DNA of 64,000 bases from Talinum fruticosum (GCA_021018815.1 JAITYX010000055.1:3285422-3349421), one strand, 5' to 3'. Numbered from the stretch's first letter, positions 12,313-23,908 are shown. The notes: generated by a model from the sequence alone, not told the origin. Program-made: numbers and translations.

Positions 12313-12922
12313 TCAAGCAGTTCTCCCCAGCATGGCTTGATATCTCTTGAAGGACTCTAGCTTTTCAAGGCGCATATGTTTCTTGAACCTTCTAATGAAC
12401 AAATCAGCAACGTTGTCGATCTCATCTTCCAGGTTGAAATCTCCTCCTTCCTGCTCCTTCGAGTTCTTCACTATATCGATGACTGACCCTCCTTGGTCAT
12501 CAATGTCGTCCTCCTCATCGAACAGGCAATGAGTGAGATCTGGATACTTGTCATCATCGTCATAGTTATAATACCCCAGTTGGAGCGGGGGTATTGGTTC
12601 GTGTAATAATCCACATGAGACTCATTCAGTTCAGCAGCACCAGCACCAGCACCAGCACCAGCATCATAGAGTACGATGGCCTTACTCTCATCCCCCCGTT
12701 GGAGGCTTTATCGACCTCATGGTCGCCCTTCTTATCTAACAATGTTTGGATTTTGCTGGAGACAGATCCAAGGGAGAACTTCTTGCTCTTCAACAATGAG
12801 AAAACTAAAAGGCGGACTCTGACTGCATCTGCCTTGCTCTTCACCCCAATCAATTTCGATTTGACTATCGAACTCAACGCTGCCACCATGTTCTTCACCA
12901 TAGCAGAAGCTTTATTCTTCAT
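12313..12922 (-). CDS. DUF761 domain protein (frame broken twice)
   Basis: Single-exon plant protein of the DUF761 family, about 203 residues if two missing bases are allowed for. It starts MKNKASAMVKNMVAALSS at 12922. The N-terminal part is basic with 'SKIQTLLDKK'. The middle has 'SKAIVLYDAGAGAGAG', where the Ala/Gly run comes from a GCTGGT trinucleotide-pair repeat, then an acidic 'YDDDDKYPDLTHCLFDEEDD'. The C-terminal DUF761 signature is 'VADLFIRRFKKHMRLEKLES' followed by FKRY, near a stop at 12313-12315. The frame shifts at the C6 run 12692-12697 and at the C4 run 12574-12577; each would be restored by one more base, and all three segments match the family pattern. No molecular function is established for the domain. 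Expression signals were not recognised. Confidence 0.8.
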
Positions 12923-14510
12923 TGTTTTTGACAAATACTGACTCAACTCCGAGCTGATTGAAGTTCAGTCTGTTGGTTTTCAACCAGTGGCTATGATTTT
13001 TGCTCTCAAACGGCTATCTATGTGGAGGATGGAACGTGAAACTTCATATGATTGCTGGCTTATAACAGCATGTTTAGGTAGATGAGAAGAGGATAGTGCA
13101 TGGAATATGGGGGTAAGTTTCCTTTTGCTTTTGCTTTGTTTATTTCCTTTAGAGCTTTGGCAATACCCAGGTGCATTCTACAATGAAATAAAAACGTTAA
13201 AGGTAGAGAGGTAAAGTCGTAAAGTTAGGAACCCAGAAAAGAAGGCAAGTGATGTTAGCTTTTAAAAGGTATGCTAAAAATTAAAGTACAGTTGCCTCAG
13301 CTTTCCACGTTCTTGCAGCTCAAATGTTTGCTATCGACTAGGGTACTGCTTTTTAACTTCCTAAAAGTATAATAAAATCATTGATGATCTAATTAAGCAA
13401 GCTCTCTTGCATGTTCCTGTACACAAATTTAGAATAGCGAGTCCTTCAGCTCGAGTTCAATCATTTCGGATTAGTGCTGACGAAATTTCGTCTAATCAGT
13501 AAAAACAAGATATGGTCATCAATTATTCGTCCGAGTTTAAGATTTGATAAAGGTTAAATTCGAGTGAAATAGGATGAATGGAGTTTCAAGTCTGACAATA
13601 ATAGAGTTAGAGGGGATAATTCCGGGAAAGTGATGAGGGTAAAGAGAGGGATTATGTGGAGAAAAAAGCATCCATTTTGTATAGAAACAATTTTCCGCAT
13701 GAAAAAGGAATTGGGATGTCCGTTAAAATGGAATCTCACAGTTCAAGCAACGAAAAAGCAAAACAGAGGATTAATAAATTCCGCACTAATTTTTGACAAA
13801 GTCCATTCTGTGTAAGATATAAGTCCGATCAGAAAATACCCGAGTTCACGCAACCCATTTAAAATTTCAAGTCGATGTGAGATTGTGGCGTTGAGAAAAG
13901 CTGCTAAAAATCAGTAGTAATTAGGAATGATATATATGTCTATTTGGGTTTTGAACTTCCTTTGAATTTAATTTATGCGAATGTGCTTTTTGTGGAAAAC
14001 TGACCCAAGGGCCTCTACCTTAGGGAGCCAAGTGAACTATAATGGAATGGGGAAGGGGTGTCAAAGTCCAAGGCAACCAACCCAACTCATAATCCCTCAC
14101 ACCATAATGTGAAGAAGAGTGTTACCTTCACGAGAAAACTTGGGAGGTATGGTTAGAAGTGGTTGTGACCATCCCACACAGCTTCGACCTCCAAACCAAT
14201 TAAATGGCAACAGAGGTGGTCTCCATCAGTCAAACTCGGATGTGTCATGTGAAAAACAATGAAGCTGATTAGATGTTGTTTATAAGTTATTTTCACTCAT
14301 AATCCATCATAAAGAAAACTTTAACTAATTATCTTATGTATACTTTTTATAAAAAAAATGGTTGATTTATCCTTTTCTGATCATTATACTGATTGTAAAA
14401 TATAAGTAAAAAGACCACTTTAAATGTTGGTCCATTGTCTTTCCCTATCTTCGGTTCTTCACAAATGGATTTTGTTTATGTAATGTTATCTTCAGCACAT
14501 GAACAAAGAT
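12923..14510. other. Intergenic, no gene recognised
   Basis: Presumed promoter side of the DUF761 gene followed by AT-rich DNA. Short open frames here lack family features. I see nothing else in it. Confidence 0.5.
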
Positions 14511-14582
14511 GTCGTTGTAGTATAGTGGTGAGTATTCCCGCCTGTCACGCGGGTGACCCGGGTTCGATCCCCGGCAACGGCG
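14511..14582 (+). tRNA. tRNA-Asp (GTC anticodon)
   Basis: A full 72-nt cloverleaf. The acceptor arm GTCGTTG pairs with CAACGGC (one G-T pair), with discriminator G. The D-arm region is TAGTATAGTGGTGAGTA, the anticodon stem-loop is CCCGCCTGTCACGCGGG with anticodon GTC, and the T arm CCGGGTTCGATCCCCGG has the GGTTCGATCC internal B box. It is nearly identical to the standard plant nuclear tRNA-Asp, has no intron, and the 3' CCA is not encoded, as expected. A T6 run follows at once. Confidence 0.97.
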
Positions 14583-14588
14583 TTTTTT
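14583..14588 (+). terminator. RNA polymerase III terminator
   Basis: Six T residues directly after the tRNA-Asp discriminator base, the usual Pol III stop. Confidence 0.9.
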
Positions 14589-15763
14589 AATACTATTCTC
14601 TGTTTTCGGGTATCAGCGAAATTAAAATGAATGCGGTCAGTGAGTATCGAACACAGGATCGTAACATCTTCAGTCTGACTCTATCCCCACATTTATATTT
14701 TATTTTTGTCATTGTTAATTAACCAAACTAGAAATGGAATAGAATGATACTTAGGTGTTGTTTGGCCTAATTTATACTAGCTTTGGGTTATACGCAATGT
14801 ATGTACGTTCGATATATAATAATTTTTATCGTATTTGAACTTATATTGTGGTAAATATTAATAAATTAAATAAAAAGAACAATGATAATTTAAGTTAATT
14901 AAAATAATATTTGCATAATAACTAAAAAAGAATGAAATCTTAAAAGGGTAATTAGTGTTGCATGACTATAATATTTAGAAGATGAAAAAAGAACACAAAA
15001 TTAAATAAATCAAGTATGAACTTTTATTTTTAATATGAAAGAACAAAATCAATAAGACCCGAAATTCATGACAATATATGAAGTATTTTTGCTATAAGTA
15101 TGTGATTTTTCTAACTTTTAAATACCATATATTAATCGTTAGAGTCATGTTTGTCCTTTTTTTTTCTCATTGTCCTTTTTTTCTCAAGCACCTTGTAATC
15201 TGGTATTTTTACGATGACTAAGACAATAATATATAATTATTAAATTGGTAAGTGAGCATATTTAAAATGGATAATATTAATGTAAATTTAGGATCTATTG
15301 TTTGTGTATTTAGAATAATTTTATAAAATATTGAACAAATGTATAAAATCTTACGAGTGTTAGGAAAGAAATATTTAATAAAGATGAAAACAAAGTTTGA
15401 GTATGGAGCAATGATATATTGATAAAAAAAAAAAAAAGACTGGCATCAAATCATAAAGTAATTTATATTAATTGAAAAAAATTATACTAATTTAAAGATA
15501 AATGTAATAATTATTTACCGTCCATAAAAAATAAAGAAATTTAGTAATTATATTACAATAATTTAAATTTAATAATCAAATGGTTAAGATATAACAAAGC
15601 GTACATCATAACTTTTTATTTAAAAAAGCATATATCACAACATGAAAAAATCATACAATCCTCATGCAGTTAACAATTTAGAAAAATATTCATTTCAATT
15701 GGAATCTAATAAACATAAAAAAATATATATTTTATAATTGAAATCTAGTAAACAATTTAGAGA

Positions 15764-16045
15764 AAGAGAGAGAGGGGAGGGGACGTAGGTGGGTAACTGT
15801 AGAGAGGGAAAGAGAAAAAGGGAAAATGGGGGAAGGTAACTGCATAGAGAGAGAGGTAACCAGAGAGAAAAGGATAGGAGAAGAGAGAAAAAATAAAATA
15901 ATAATTTTTTTGTTAAATGAAAATAAAATAATTATAAGAGACAATTTTAACCCTATAATTTAAGTTAAGAAAGGGTAAATGTAAAATATCAAAATTTATA
16001 CAGACACTAAATCCCTCTTTTCTTTGTATATAACATAGATATAGA
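15764..16045 (-). repeat. Repeat copy A (GA-rich block plus shared terminus)
   Basis: A GA-rich block with 'GGTAACTG(T/C)A(G/T)AGAG' motifs, then AATTTAAGTTAAGAAAGGGT, 'AAAATTTATACAGACACT' and the terminal TTTGTATATAACATAGATA. Copy C at 17039-17262 has the same order of modules. Confidence 0.6.
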
Positions 16046-16544
16046 ATATAGACATAAATATAAATATAAATAGATATGTGGAAAATAAAAAGGTATTCTT
16101 ATAAAGTTTGACTCTACAGTATGCATCTTCATCTTTTCTTTCTTTTTTTTTTTAAAAGCTGTCGGACGTTAATAGATATTAGATTATATTAGCATGCATA
16201 GATCATATGTGAAAATTTAGCTCAAAATGTATTGAATTTTTAACAATAGGTACTACACTTACTTGGAAAGTAATCAAATTCTCTATGCACATCATCATAA
16301 TCTCCATACTTGGTTTGTTGGCGTAAATCTTCAACAAATCGAAGGAGAGTTAGAGAGAAATTATACACAATTACCAAACAATAAAATAAATAAATAAACC
16401 AACCATTTCATTAACTCGTTAAATTGAATCATATATACATGTGCTTTGAAAATGTTAGACGTGAGTGATTTTTTTAATTTATTTTTTTTTGAAATAATTA
16501 TTTTTATGTATGAGTAACTAATCCTTATAAGTTTATGCAAAATA

Positions 16545-16612
16545 AGGGTATATTTGATAAATTAAAATTTATACAACAATAAAAAGCCTTATCTTTATAT
16601 ATAACATAGATA
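16545..16612 (-). repeat. Repeat copy B (shared terminus)
   Basis: Contains 'GGGTATATTTGATAAATT', 'AAAATTTATACAACA' and the terminal CTTTATATATAACATAGATA. It matches the right-hand half of copies A and C and lacks the GA-rich block. Confidence 0.55.
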
Positions 16613-17038
16613 AGTTTAATGATTTAATAATTTGTGACTATTTTATCCTTAAAATATAAGTTATATGAAGGGTAAAAAAAAGAAAAGTAAAAGTTATAAA
16701 ACAATAGAGAAGTATTGGCCTTATATACAAAATAAATAGATAGGTAGATATATAAAGGGAATAGTTTATCTAAATTCTATATGTTATAAAGGTAATTTAT
16801 ATTAATAATATTTATTTATTTATCCAAGTTTAAACCTTAAATTTAGACTTTATGTATTTAATTTTTTTAAGGTAATTTAATTTTCTTATTTTATCAAGGG
16901 TAGTTTATATAAAAAATAAATTGTTCATGTATCTTTGTAATTATGTTAGATTAAAAATAGTTAATAAATTGCATAAAAAATAGTAATAAATTTGATAAAA
17001 AAATTTTATGGGACTTAGGTAAGGTTATAAATGCTGTG

Positions 17039-17262
17039 AGAGAGAGAGAGAGAGAGAGGGGGATTAACTACAGAGAGAGAGAGGGGGTAACTGGAGAGAG
17101 AGTGAGAGAGAGAGGAGGGGTGGTTAATTGGAGAGAGAGTAATTACATTAAATATAATGATATTTTTACCCTTAAAATTTAAGTTAATGAAGGGGTAAAT
17201 ATGACAAATTAAAATTTATACAGCACTTTAGTGTTCCCTTTATATATAACCTAGATAAAATT
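17039..17262 (-). repeat. Repeat copy C (GA-rich block plus shared terminus)
   Basis: GA runs at 17039-17060 and 17075-17115 with 'GGGGTAACTGGAGAG', then 'AAATTTAAGTTAATGAAGGG', 'AAAATTTATACAGCACT' and the terminal CTTTATATATAACCTAGATA. This is the best-preserved copy of the family. Confidence 0.6.
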
Positions 17263-17673
17263 GTTTTTGTTTCTCAAAAACAGTTTTTCTGAAACTAGTT
17301 TTTGAAAATGTTATGAAATGTTTTGCCTAATTTATATAAAAATATTTTTGAATAATAAGCACCTGTTTGGCCTAATTTTGTCTACACTGTTTATGATAGT
17401 ATAATTTGATATTGTTTTATTTTTTTATTTGCATTCTAATTATTATTTAATATTTTTGTATAAGATAATATTTATTTATTTACTAGAGCAAGATATTGTT
17501 TATTTTTCTTTGTAATAACAAAATTTGAGCAGGCATAAAATTGAAAATAAAAATATTTAGCTAATTAAAATAGAATATCAATTATTCAATACAAAAATGT
17601 TATAAAATAATCTACTTCAATTTTGTTGCCGGAAAATATGAAAAAGGCAAATTATTTTCCAATCATTAGAGAT

Positions 17674-19069
17674 TTAGCAATTGTATTGCGAAAAAGCCAT
17701 ATCATTATCATCCAACGATCCATCATGCTCTAGTGAATAATCAGTTTGATTGCTTTGTAGCTCTTCCTCATCTCCTTCTACTAGAGGCATATAACTGGAA
17801 TCTTGATCACACTTATAGAACTCTTCGTCTTCAATTGCATATTTCTAATATAATTATGAAGAGCCATAGTTGTAACCACAATTTTGCATTGTGTAGAAAA
17901 TTTGTAACTTGGCGTGTTGAATAATATTCTCCATCTATTCTTCCACACTCCAAATGTTCTTTCAATAACATTTCTAAGAGATGCATGTGCATAATTAAAC
18001 AATTCATAATATCCTGTCGGAGGTTGGCTGGAACGTCTAAAATTAGATAGATGATACCGATGTTGTGCTCCCTTAAAAGGTGCTAGATATCCTTTCATGT
18101 TTGGATAGCCAGCATCTACAAGATAATACTTGCCTATAAAAAAATTAATAACACGATAAATGTAATCTAAGAAATTGCACAATGTAATATTAAAGCATGT
18201 GAACAGATAAAAGAGCATATACCTTGCGGAGGGTGTGGAAATATATTTGAATTCTTGTACTTTTCCAATGTCGTAGTAAGGATACGTGTGTCATGTGCAG
18301 ATCCTTCCCAACCAGCTTGAACGAAAGTAAACAACATATCAAAATTACATATTGCCATCACATTTTGTGTAGCATATCCTTTTCTACCTATGTAGGGAAT
18401 TTCATTCTCTTTTGGAGTTATGATTGCAAGAATATGAGTACCATCTACAGCTCCAATTGCACCTTTGAAATGTGGCCAAAATCGATAATCATCTCTAATT
18501 TTGTTTGGAATGTCTTCAAATTGACGATCAGGTGGGTGTATAGTATCTCTAGAAAATGCAATTAAAGACTTCAAAACTTCGCCAAATTTTCTACTTACTA
18601 TGTCTCCGGAATGCTTAAATCTAAATTGCACATTACGATTCGAGAGTCCATGAGCACAAGTCCAAAGAAACATAGCCAAAGCCTCCTCCGCACACATTGT
18701 CCTCGTTGGATGTAAGCCATAATTATTCACCAATATTTTTGCTAATCCAATAAATACATGTGGCTCCATTCTAAACATCTTGTAACTTTCCCCAGGGGTA
18801 TTAAGCACCTCAATGACAAATTGCCACCCAGAGCATATAGACGTTCTAACATTTCTCTTCATTAGGTACTTCATATAATATTGAGTACATAATGCTCCTC
18901 CCAATGCCACAAGTAAAACCATCGTTCTCTTATTGAGTTCATGTTGAAGCAATATTTTTTCATAATCATCATCATCATGTTCATAGTACTCATCCATTTC
19001 AACTTCTTCAGTTTCATCTTCGGAGCCATTATAATTCATTGTATCCTCCTTGCTACTATTATTTTCCAT
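17674..19069 (-). CDS. Harbinger-type DDE transposase (HARBI1-like)
   Basis: Two exons, 18223..19069 and 17674..18133, joined by a 89-base GT-AG intron; about 435 residues. It starts MENNSSKEDTMNYNGSEDE with an acidic N-terminus. The DDE_Tnp_4 nuclease core shows 'GAVDGTHILAI' (first Asp), 'GSAHDTRIL' (second Asp), 'YYLVDAGYPNMKGYLAPF' and 'IERTFGVWKNRWRIL' (Glu), then ALHNYIR, the usual order in plant PIF/Harbinger transposases. These residues would cut and rejoin DNA at the element ends. One base is missing at the T3 run 17842-17844, just after the ALHNYIR motif and beyond the catalytic Glu. After it, the frame continues as an acidic tail to a TAA at 17674-17676. The lesion could be real decay or the same homopolymer error seen in other genes. 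Confidence 0.88.
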
Positions 19070-19229
19070 TTTATTTATATCAATGATGTCGTCCTAACAA
19101 AAATAAAACAATATTTTCATGTCAAAACAAGTAATAATTTAATATGAAATTTAATACATCTCACTTGAGAATATATATATATACACACACATACATATAC
19201 ACACAAAAAAAAAAAATCCAAGCTCATCG

Positions 19230-19274
<45 letters not shown>
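19230..19274. repeat. (TA)n microsatellite
   Basis: About 22 uninterrupted TA units between the transposase and Myb-like genes of the Harbinger element, next to a shorter AT/AC tract at 19170-19205. Confidence 0.95.
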
Positions 19275-19275
<1 letters not shown>

Positions 19276-19399
19276 CAACAAAAATCATAGAAGTTTCCCA
19301 AAAACAATAAAAAATCACATGTTAAGTGCAAATAAAATACACTGTAGAAAAACATCTTTGCATAGTTGATAGTATGCATTATTAAAAAAAAAAAAAGAA

Positions 19400-20955
19400 C
19401 TAACGCCTAAAAGTATGTTTGCCTTCTTTTATTAACTGGAACTCGTCCTCTAGCCAAGCAACTCTCACATCATCATCTTCTAATGCAATAAACATCTCCC
19501 TATATTGTCGCTTGATAAATAAGCGAGCACCTAGCATGTATAGCTCACTACCATGTTCAACAAATGGAAGAGTTTTTAGCAATCTCATACATTCCGTTGC
19601 TTTTGACTTAGATGTCGCTGTAAGATGAGGGACACAACTTTCAGCAGCCTCTACAATACGATCCAATCGACTTTGCATACTTACAGCGAGTACCTACTTT
19701 TGACTTATTCTTCCGTGTTGCTTTTCTTTTCTCTTCCTTAGAACTTGATGTTTTTTTCTTCGTGTTGCCCTCTTGTTCAACATAATCAATGTTCTCAACC
19801 TCAATGTTTTCTAAACTTATATTGGTACCCTCATAATCATCATATCCATTATCTCGCAATCCTTACTCGGTGTAGCACCTTCTCTATTCTCCCCTACCTT
19901 TACTTCCTCTTCTATCGCCACCTCCTCCGTCTCATTAACTTGTGATGTATAAGGATTTCATGAATGTTCACCAATTGCAAATGTGTTAGAAAACATTATA
20001 TCCATTTCTGTTAAATTAGTTGGGCCATCCTCGCGAAAATTAACATAATCGGGATTATCCTATAAATAAAATAAAGAAAACTCATCAGTTTGCTTTTCAA
20101 ATTAATAGGTAAATAATAATATTTTTAGAATACTAGAAACTTATACTAACCTTTATTTTTTCTTCCCACCAAGATTCATCAAGCAACGACAGTATTTTTA
20201 TCCGGATCCCATCCTAAACCAGTTTCCATTAGCAACTTTTTCCATGTCTTATACTCGACTTTTTAGAGCTTCCCACTTATTTTTTAGTTGCATGTAATCA
20301 TACTTCCTTCCACTTCTGTGCTGGAAGTTTCTAACCACATTATTCCATCCAATCTTATTGAAATATGTATTTGGCTTATTTCCAATATGAACTTCTTCAA
20401 GCACAAACTTGACAAAAAATTTCGTTACTACGGGATCCCAAGTTGCCTTTTCTTTCTTCACGAGTGCGGGTAGAGGGGTGAAAAGAAGTTTGACAATGTC
20501 CTTTCATAAGTTTTTGATGAGCAATCTAATAAGAGTTTAAATATAAATATATAAGTGAAAATCAATTAGAAAAAAACCAAAGGGTATGTAAAGAAGACAT
20601 ACACAAAATAAATAAAAAAACACATCGGCGTAAGATTGTGCATATCCGCCATATCTTACCAAAAATATGATAATATGATACTAAAGTTACTTGCCTCATC
20701 ATGTACCGATTTGACCAAGGGATTAGATTGTGCATGGAACTGTCTCGATGAAAAGCCACCGGCAACATTCGGATTCAATGGTCGTTTACCTTATAATATT
20801 AAGTGAAAAAATAACTTCACATATGATTCATCACTTTAAAACATCAAATAAAAATTTAAAGTTATTAGTTAATACAAGCATACACCAACCTTATTCGTAG
20901 TAGAAGAAGCATTATTTGACGAAGTTGGTTTCTTTTCGGATGGTACTGAACCCAT
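19400..20955 (-). pseudogene. Harbinger Myb/SANT-like accessory protein, decayed
   Basis: The remains of the second Harbinger gene, which binds the element's subterminal DNA and helps transposase. The first exon starts MGSVPSEKKPTSSNNASS at 20955 and ends at 20890. Further exons hold 'KRPLNPNVAGGFSSRQFHAQ' (about 20693-20796) and the Myb_DNA-bind_3-like 'ATWDPVVTKFFVKFVLEEVH' to 'KNKWEALK' (20249-20446). Later segments are 'DNPDYVNFREDGPTNLTEMD' (about 19952-20060), an acidic/lysine-rich stretch and a helical C-terminus starting MQSRLDRIVEAAESCVPHL. The frame is broken in several places: at the exon 1-2 junction, around 20255-20262, near 20190, a TGG-to-TGA nonsense change near 19960, and near 19690. 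The second exon seems to use a GC donor (GAG|GCAAGT). Confidence 0.7.
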
Positions 20956-21626
20956 CTAAATCAAGACGAAAAAAATTATTATAAATATTGTTAGAGCAAT
21001 CGAAATTTCTTGTGAAGTTTGATAAATTTCGGAGACCTCTTTGTATCTGCAGACTTTAGTTGAACAATGGCAAAAGAAAGAGAGAGGAAGAAGAGAGAGA
21101 GAGGGGGATATCCGCAAATTGCCGATGGAAATAAATTTGATACAAATTGTATCCGCAAACTGTCGGTGGAAACAAATTTGAGAAAGATAATAGACTGTAT
21201 TGGCAAAAATAGAGAGGGGAAGAAAAAGAAAGAGTATCCGTAACTTTAATGGCGGAAGAAAGAGAAGGGAAGAAGAGAGAGATGGGAAGAAGATATATTG
21301 CAAAGATGGGATGAGAGAGAGAGATGAAGAAGAGTACGGTGGGTTTGGTGAAGAAGAAAGAGAAGCTTTTAAGAAAAGAAAGGAATTAATATAATTAGCT
21401 AAGGGCATATCCGTCAAAATAAAAAATCACTTAAAAATCTCCTTTTTCCAGACGTGTTTCCGAAAAATTGAGAAACAGAAACGACAATCTCTCATTTACG
21501 TTTTCGGGGCGGTTTTCTTCAAAATTGTTTTTAGAAAATACTTTTCAATTTTTAAAAATATGTTGTTTGGCCTAATTTTTAATTTCACACTCAAAAATTC
21601 TTTAAAAAGTTGGGCCAAACAGGTGC

Positions 21627-22330
21627 TTAAAATGTAGAGGAATGAAATAAATTGATATCATATGTTTGGTTCGTCAAATAAATAGAATCGATATCATTTT
21701 TTTTTAATTATGGAATGGAATCAAATTTTTGTATTACTCTTTAACTAGATTTAGGACATTTTAATAAAGATAAAAAGCATAAATAAAGGAAATTAAGATA
21801 TATTTTAATGATGCTAGGTAATCTAATTAAAATTAAGATCATTACGATTTCAAACTCTAAAGGTATTATGTGAAACCATCTTACCTAAAAGTTACTATGA
21901 GAGGAAAAATATTATTGTAATTTTAAATACGTAGAGAGCAACTCGATCATTCATTTAGAGGTGATTATAATAAAAGTCATCTTTTGATGAATTATTAGTC
22001 ATCATCCAATTAAAAAGTCATTGTATTATAAGTTATTATTCATAGTAAAACTTTCAAAAGATCACCCGTTATAAAATTTGTCTTGAAATAACTCTTATAC
22101 GAGACAATCTCATATAAAATATTTGTGATAATCAAATTACTCGTCAACCTTTTGACTACAAAAAATTAACTAAAATTATATTTCTGAAATAGTTTAGTCA
22201 ATAGTTAGTCAAATTATCTGGATTGAGCAAGCATAATTAATTAACAAGTGATTGTTATGTCCCAGAAAAAGTAATAAGCATATTTCAGAGCGAGGCTTAT
22301 TGGGGTTAGGTCTTTTCGACTTAAAAGCAA
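21627..22330. other. Intergenic, AT-rich, nothing recognised
   Basis: AT-rich sequence between the Harbinger element and the LINE relic. No coding frame or RNA gene is recognised. Confidence 0.5.
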
Positions 22331-22334
22331 TTTC

Positions 22335-23110
22335 TGGTCTATTATACTAAACATGCCTAACCAAAGCCCCGACACTCCAGCTCCTATTCTGAAATTTCCT
22401 CAAGGTTCTCTCCTTCCACAACTGATATACTGTAGCAGGCATCAGAGTCTTAAGCCGCTTAAACTTATGAGAGTTGCCCCTACAATGTGCCACAAACCAC
22501 TGCCTCTCTTATCTGAATTTCCATCTCTTTGGTTTAAGCCTGGACCAAGCAAGGGTCTGCCCCAAACCTCACAAGCAACTGAGCAATCACAGAACATATG
22601 TCGGCAAATGTCTTCTCCAAGTAGAGACCACATCTGCACTCCAGAAGCAGTCCTCTTCTCTAGAACAATTCTGCAGCAGCAAGTCTACCTCGACAGGATA
22701 ACAACAAAATCATTCGATGTCTCCCATAAGGCCAGTTCTTCCAAACTCATTTCCGACAATCCCAGCACTGCCCAGCAGAACAGAACATATTATAGCCCTG
22801 CCGGATAGAGTACTCGCCAGCTTTATGCATAGCCTCAAACCAATATTTCACAGCTCCAACACTCCAGTTTCTGCACCAACTCATCTCTTAGGTAGAGCAG
22901 CATTTTCCAACCCCGAGTATCTGCAGCTCGAGCCTGGACTATAAACACATCCCTCTTTTGTAAAGGATAGTTACTGGACCAAGAAGTGTGAACACTGAAT
23001 CTTAGTAGCATATTTTCCACAAACTATTTTACACACGTTGCTTTGTTCCGAGCCAAAACTTCCTTGAAATTCAAGCCTCCATCTTGAATAGACTGACACA
23101 TACTTTTATA
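22335..23110 (-). pseudogene. LINE (non-LTR retrotransposon) 3' fragment
   Basis: On the minus strand this region encodes, in broken frames, the end of a plant LINE reverse transcriptase and its zf-RVT domain. First comes 'DGGLNFKEVLARNKATCVK', the conserved 'GGLGF..L..RN.A' block after the RT thumb. Further on is 'HMFCDCSVACEVWGRPL', the C/H cluster of the zinc-binding domain, and then 'VYQLWKERTLRKFQNRSW', which matches the conserved 'W.ERN.R.F' end of this family. Stop codons and frame changes separate the pieces. No polymerase core or endonuclease remains, so it is a 5'-truncated dead copy. Confidence 0.75.
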
Positions 23111-23699
23111 ACTCACAAGAGCCATCTTTCTTGCATCATTCCTTCCACTCCTATGAATGAAGATGCAATTCATGGAAGAGAAGTCATAGACTATTCAAAA
23201 GAGAAGTTTTTATTATTATATTACATATGTATGTGCAAGAAAAGTAGATTTATTATTTTTTTGAATTTTCAAGCTTAGTAGATTTTGATGAATTTATTCA
23301 TCTTGTCAAAACATAGGTTGTCTTTTAAAGAGTTATATAGGTATTTTACTTTTTTCTCTTCAATATACATGTATCTTGATTTGTATAAATAATTAATTTT
23401 AATATACATAAGTATTGCCAAATATGGACTGTAGAACATTTGAGAAAATTAGAAAACAAAGCATGCGACATTGTCTCTTAATTTTATACATCAAGTAAAC
23501 TACTTTATCAAGCTTAATTAGGATGGCAAAAGAAGTTTTCAGCTCTATTTTTATCAAATTTTATGTCTTTCGTCTGTGAAAAAGAAAAAGTAGTAATAAT
23601 TTTTGTCCTTTTTGAAAATATTTTTAAAATATTCCAGAGACAAAAACATATTATGACTGTAGAAAATATTTATTAATTTACATAAATATTTAAAAGAAG

Positions 23700-23728
23700 C
23701 CCGTGCTATGTACGGGATCAAAAACTAG
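23700..23728 (+). mobile_element. Helitron-like 3' end
   Basis: CCCGT-N7-ACGGG (23700-23716) can form a 5-bp stem, and CTAG followed by T ends 12 bases later. A short GC-rich hairpin 10-12 bases before CTRR, then a host T, is the Helitron 3' signature. No 5' end was found for this copy. It lies ~180 bp past the stop codon of the fusion gene, so it may sit in or near that gene's 3' UTR. Confidence 0.45.
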
Positions 23729-23908
23729 TGTCTCTTATCAATGAAGGCAATGTCCTTTCGGTTTTACTTTCAATAAATTTTGGCAGCGGGGATAAATATC
23801 CTGACATCTGATTTCCAAGATCAAACAACTGCGCAGAACAGAAACAATCAGTTTGAATGCCCTTTGAAATTCAGGCAAATGACCTGTTTTCCTCTGATAA
23901 TGACGGAT

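Larger units (their letters stand above)
14776..17262 (-). mobile_element. Possible nested Helitron-like elements
   Basis: AT-rich region without genes. Read on the minus strand, several places look like Helitron 5' termini, beginning TCTA(T/G)GTTATATA(T/C)AAAG: near 17262, 16607 and 16040, with a weaker one near 16733. After the terminus at least three share 'GTATAAATTTTAATTTGTC' or a close variant, a 'TACCC(T/C)TTCATTAACTTAAA' segment and then a CT-rich tract. A possible 3' end (weak stem, then CTAGT on the minus strand) is at 14776-14800. Non-autonomous Helitrons lack coding capacity and TIRs, which fits, but element borders and pairing of ends cannot be fixed by eye. Confidence 0.35.
17359..21626 (-). 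mobile_element. PIF/Harbinger DNA transposon
   Basis: A 4.27-kb element bounded by perfect 14-bp terminal inverted repeats: GCACCTGTTTGGCC at 17359-17372 and GGCCAAACAGGTGC at 21613-21626, with further imperfect similarity inwards. It encodes, in the same minus-strand order used by this superfamily, a Myb/SANT-like DNA-binding protein (19400-20955) and a DDE transposase (17674-19069). The flanking trinucleotides are TAA on the left and TTA on the right. Harbinger elements duplicate TWA, so one base differs from a perfect target-site duplication. Coding lesions (see the two genes) argue that this copy is not active as written. GA-rich tracts at 21085-21110 and 21290-21370 lie in its 5' leader. 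Confidence 0.88.

Noticed and set aside
17733..18565. Open frames on the plus strand across the transposase
   Set aside because: They are antisense to the DDE transposase exons, which show clear family motifs on the minus strand.
20956..21417. Minus-strand open frames rich in Ser/Leu/Phe upstream of the Myb-like gene
   Set aside because: They are the complement of GA-rich leader sequence of the Harbinger element and show no protein family features.
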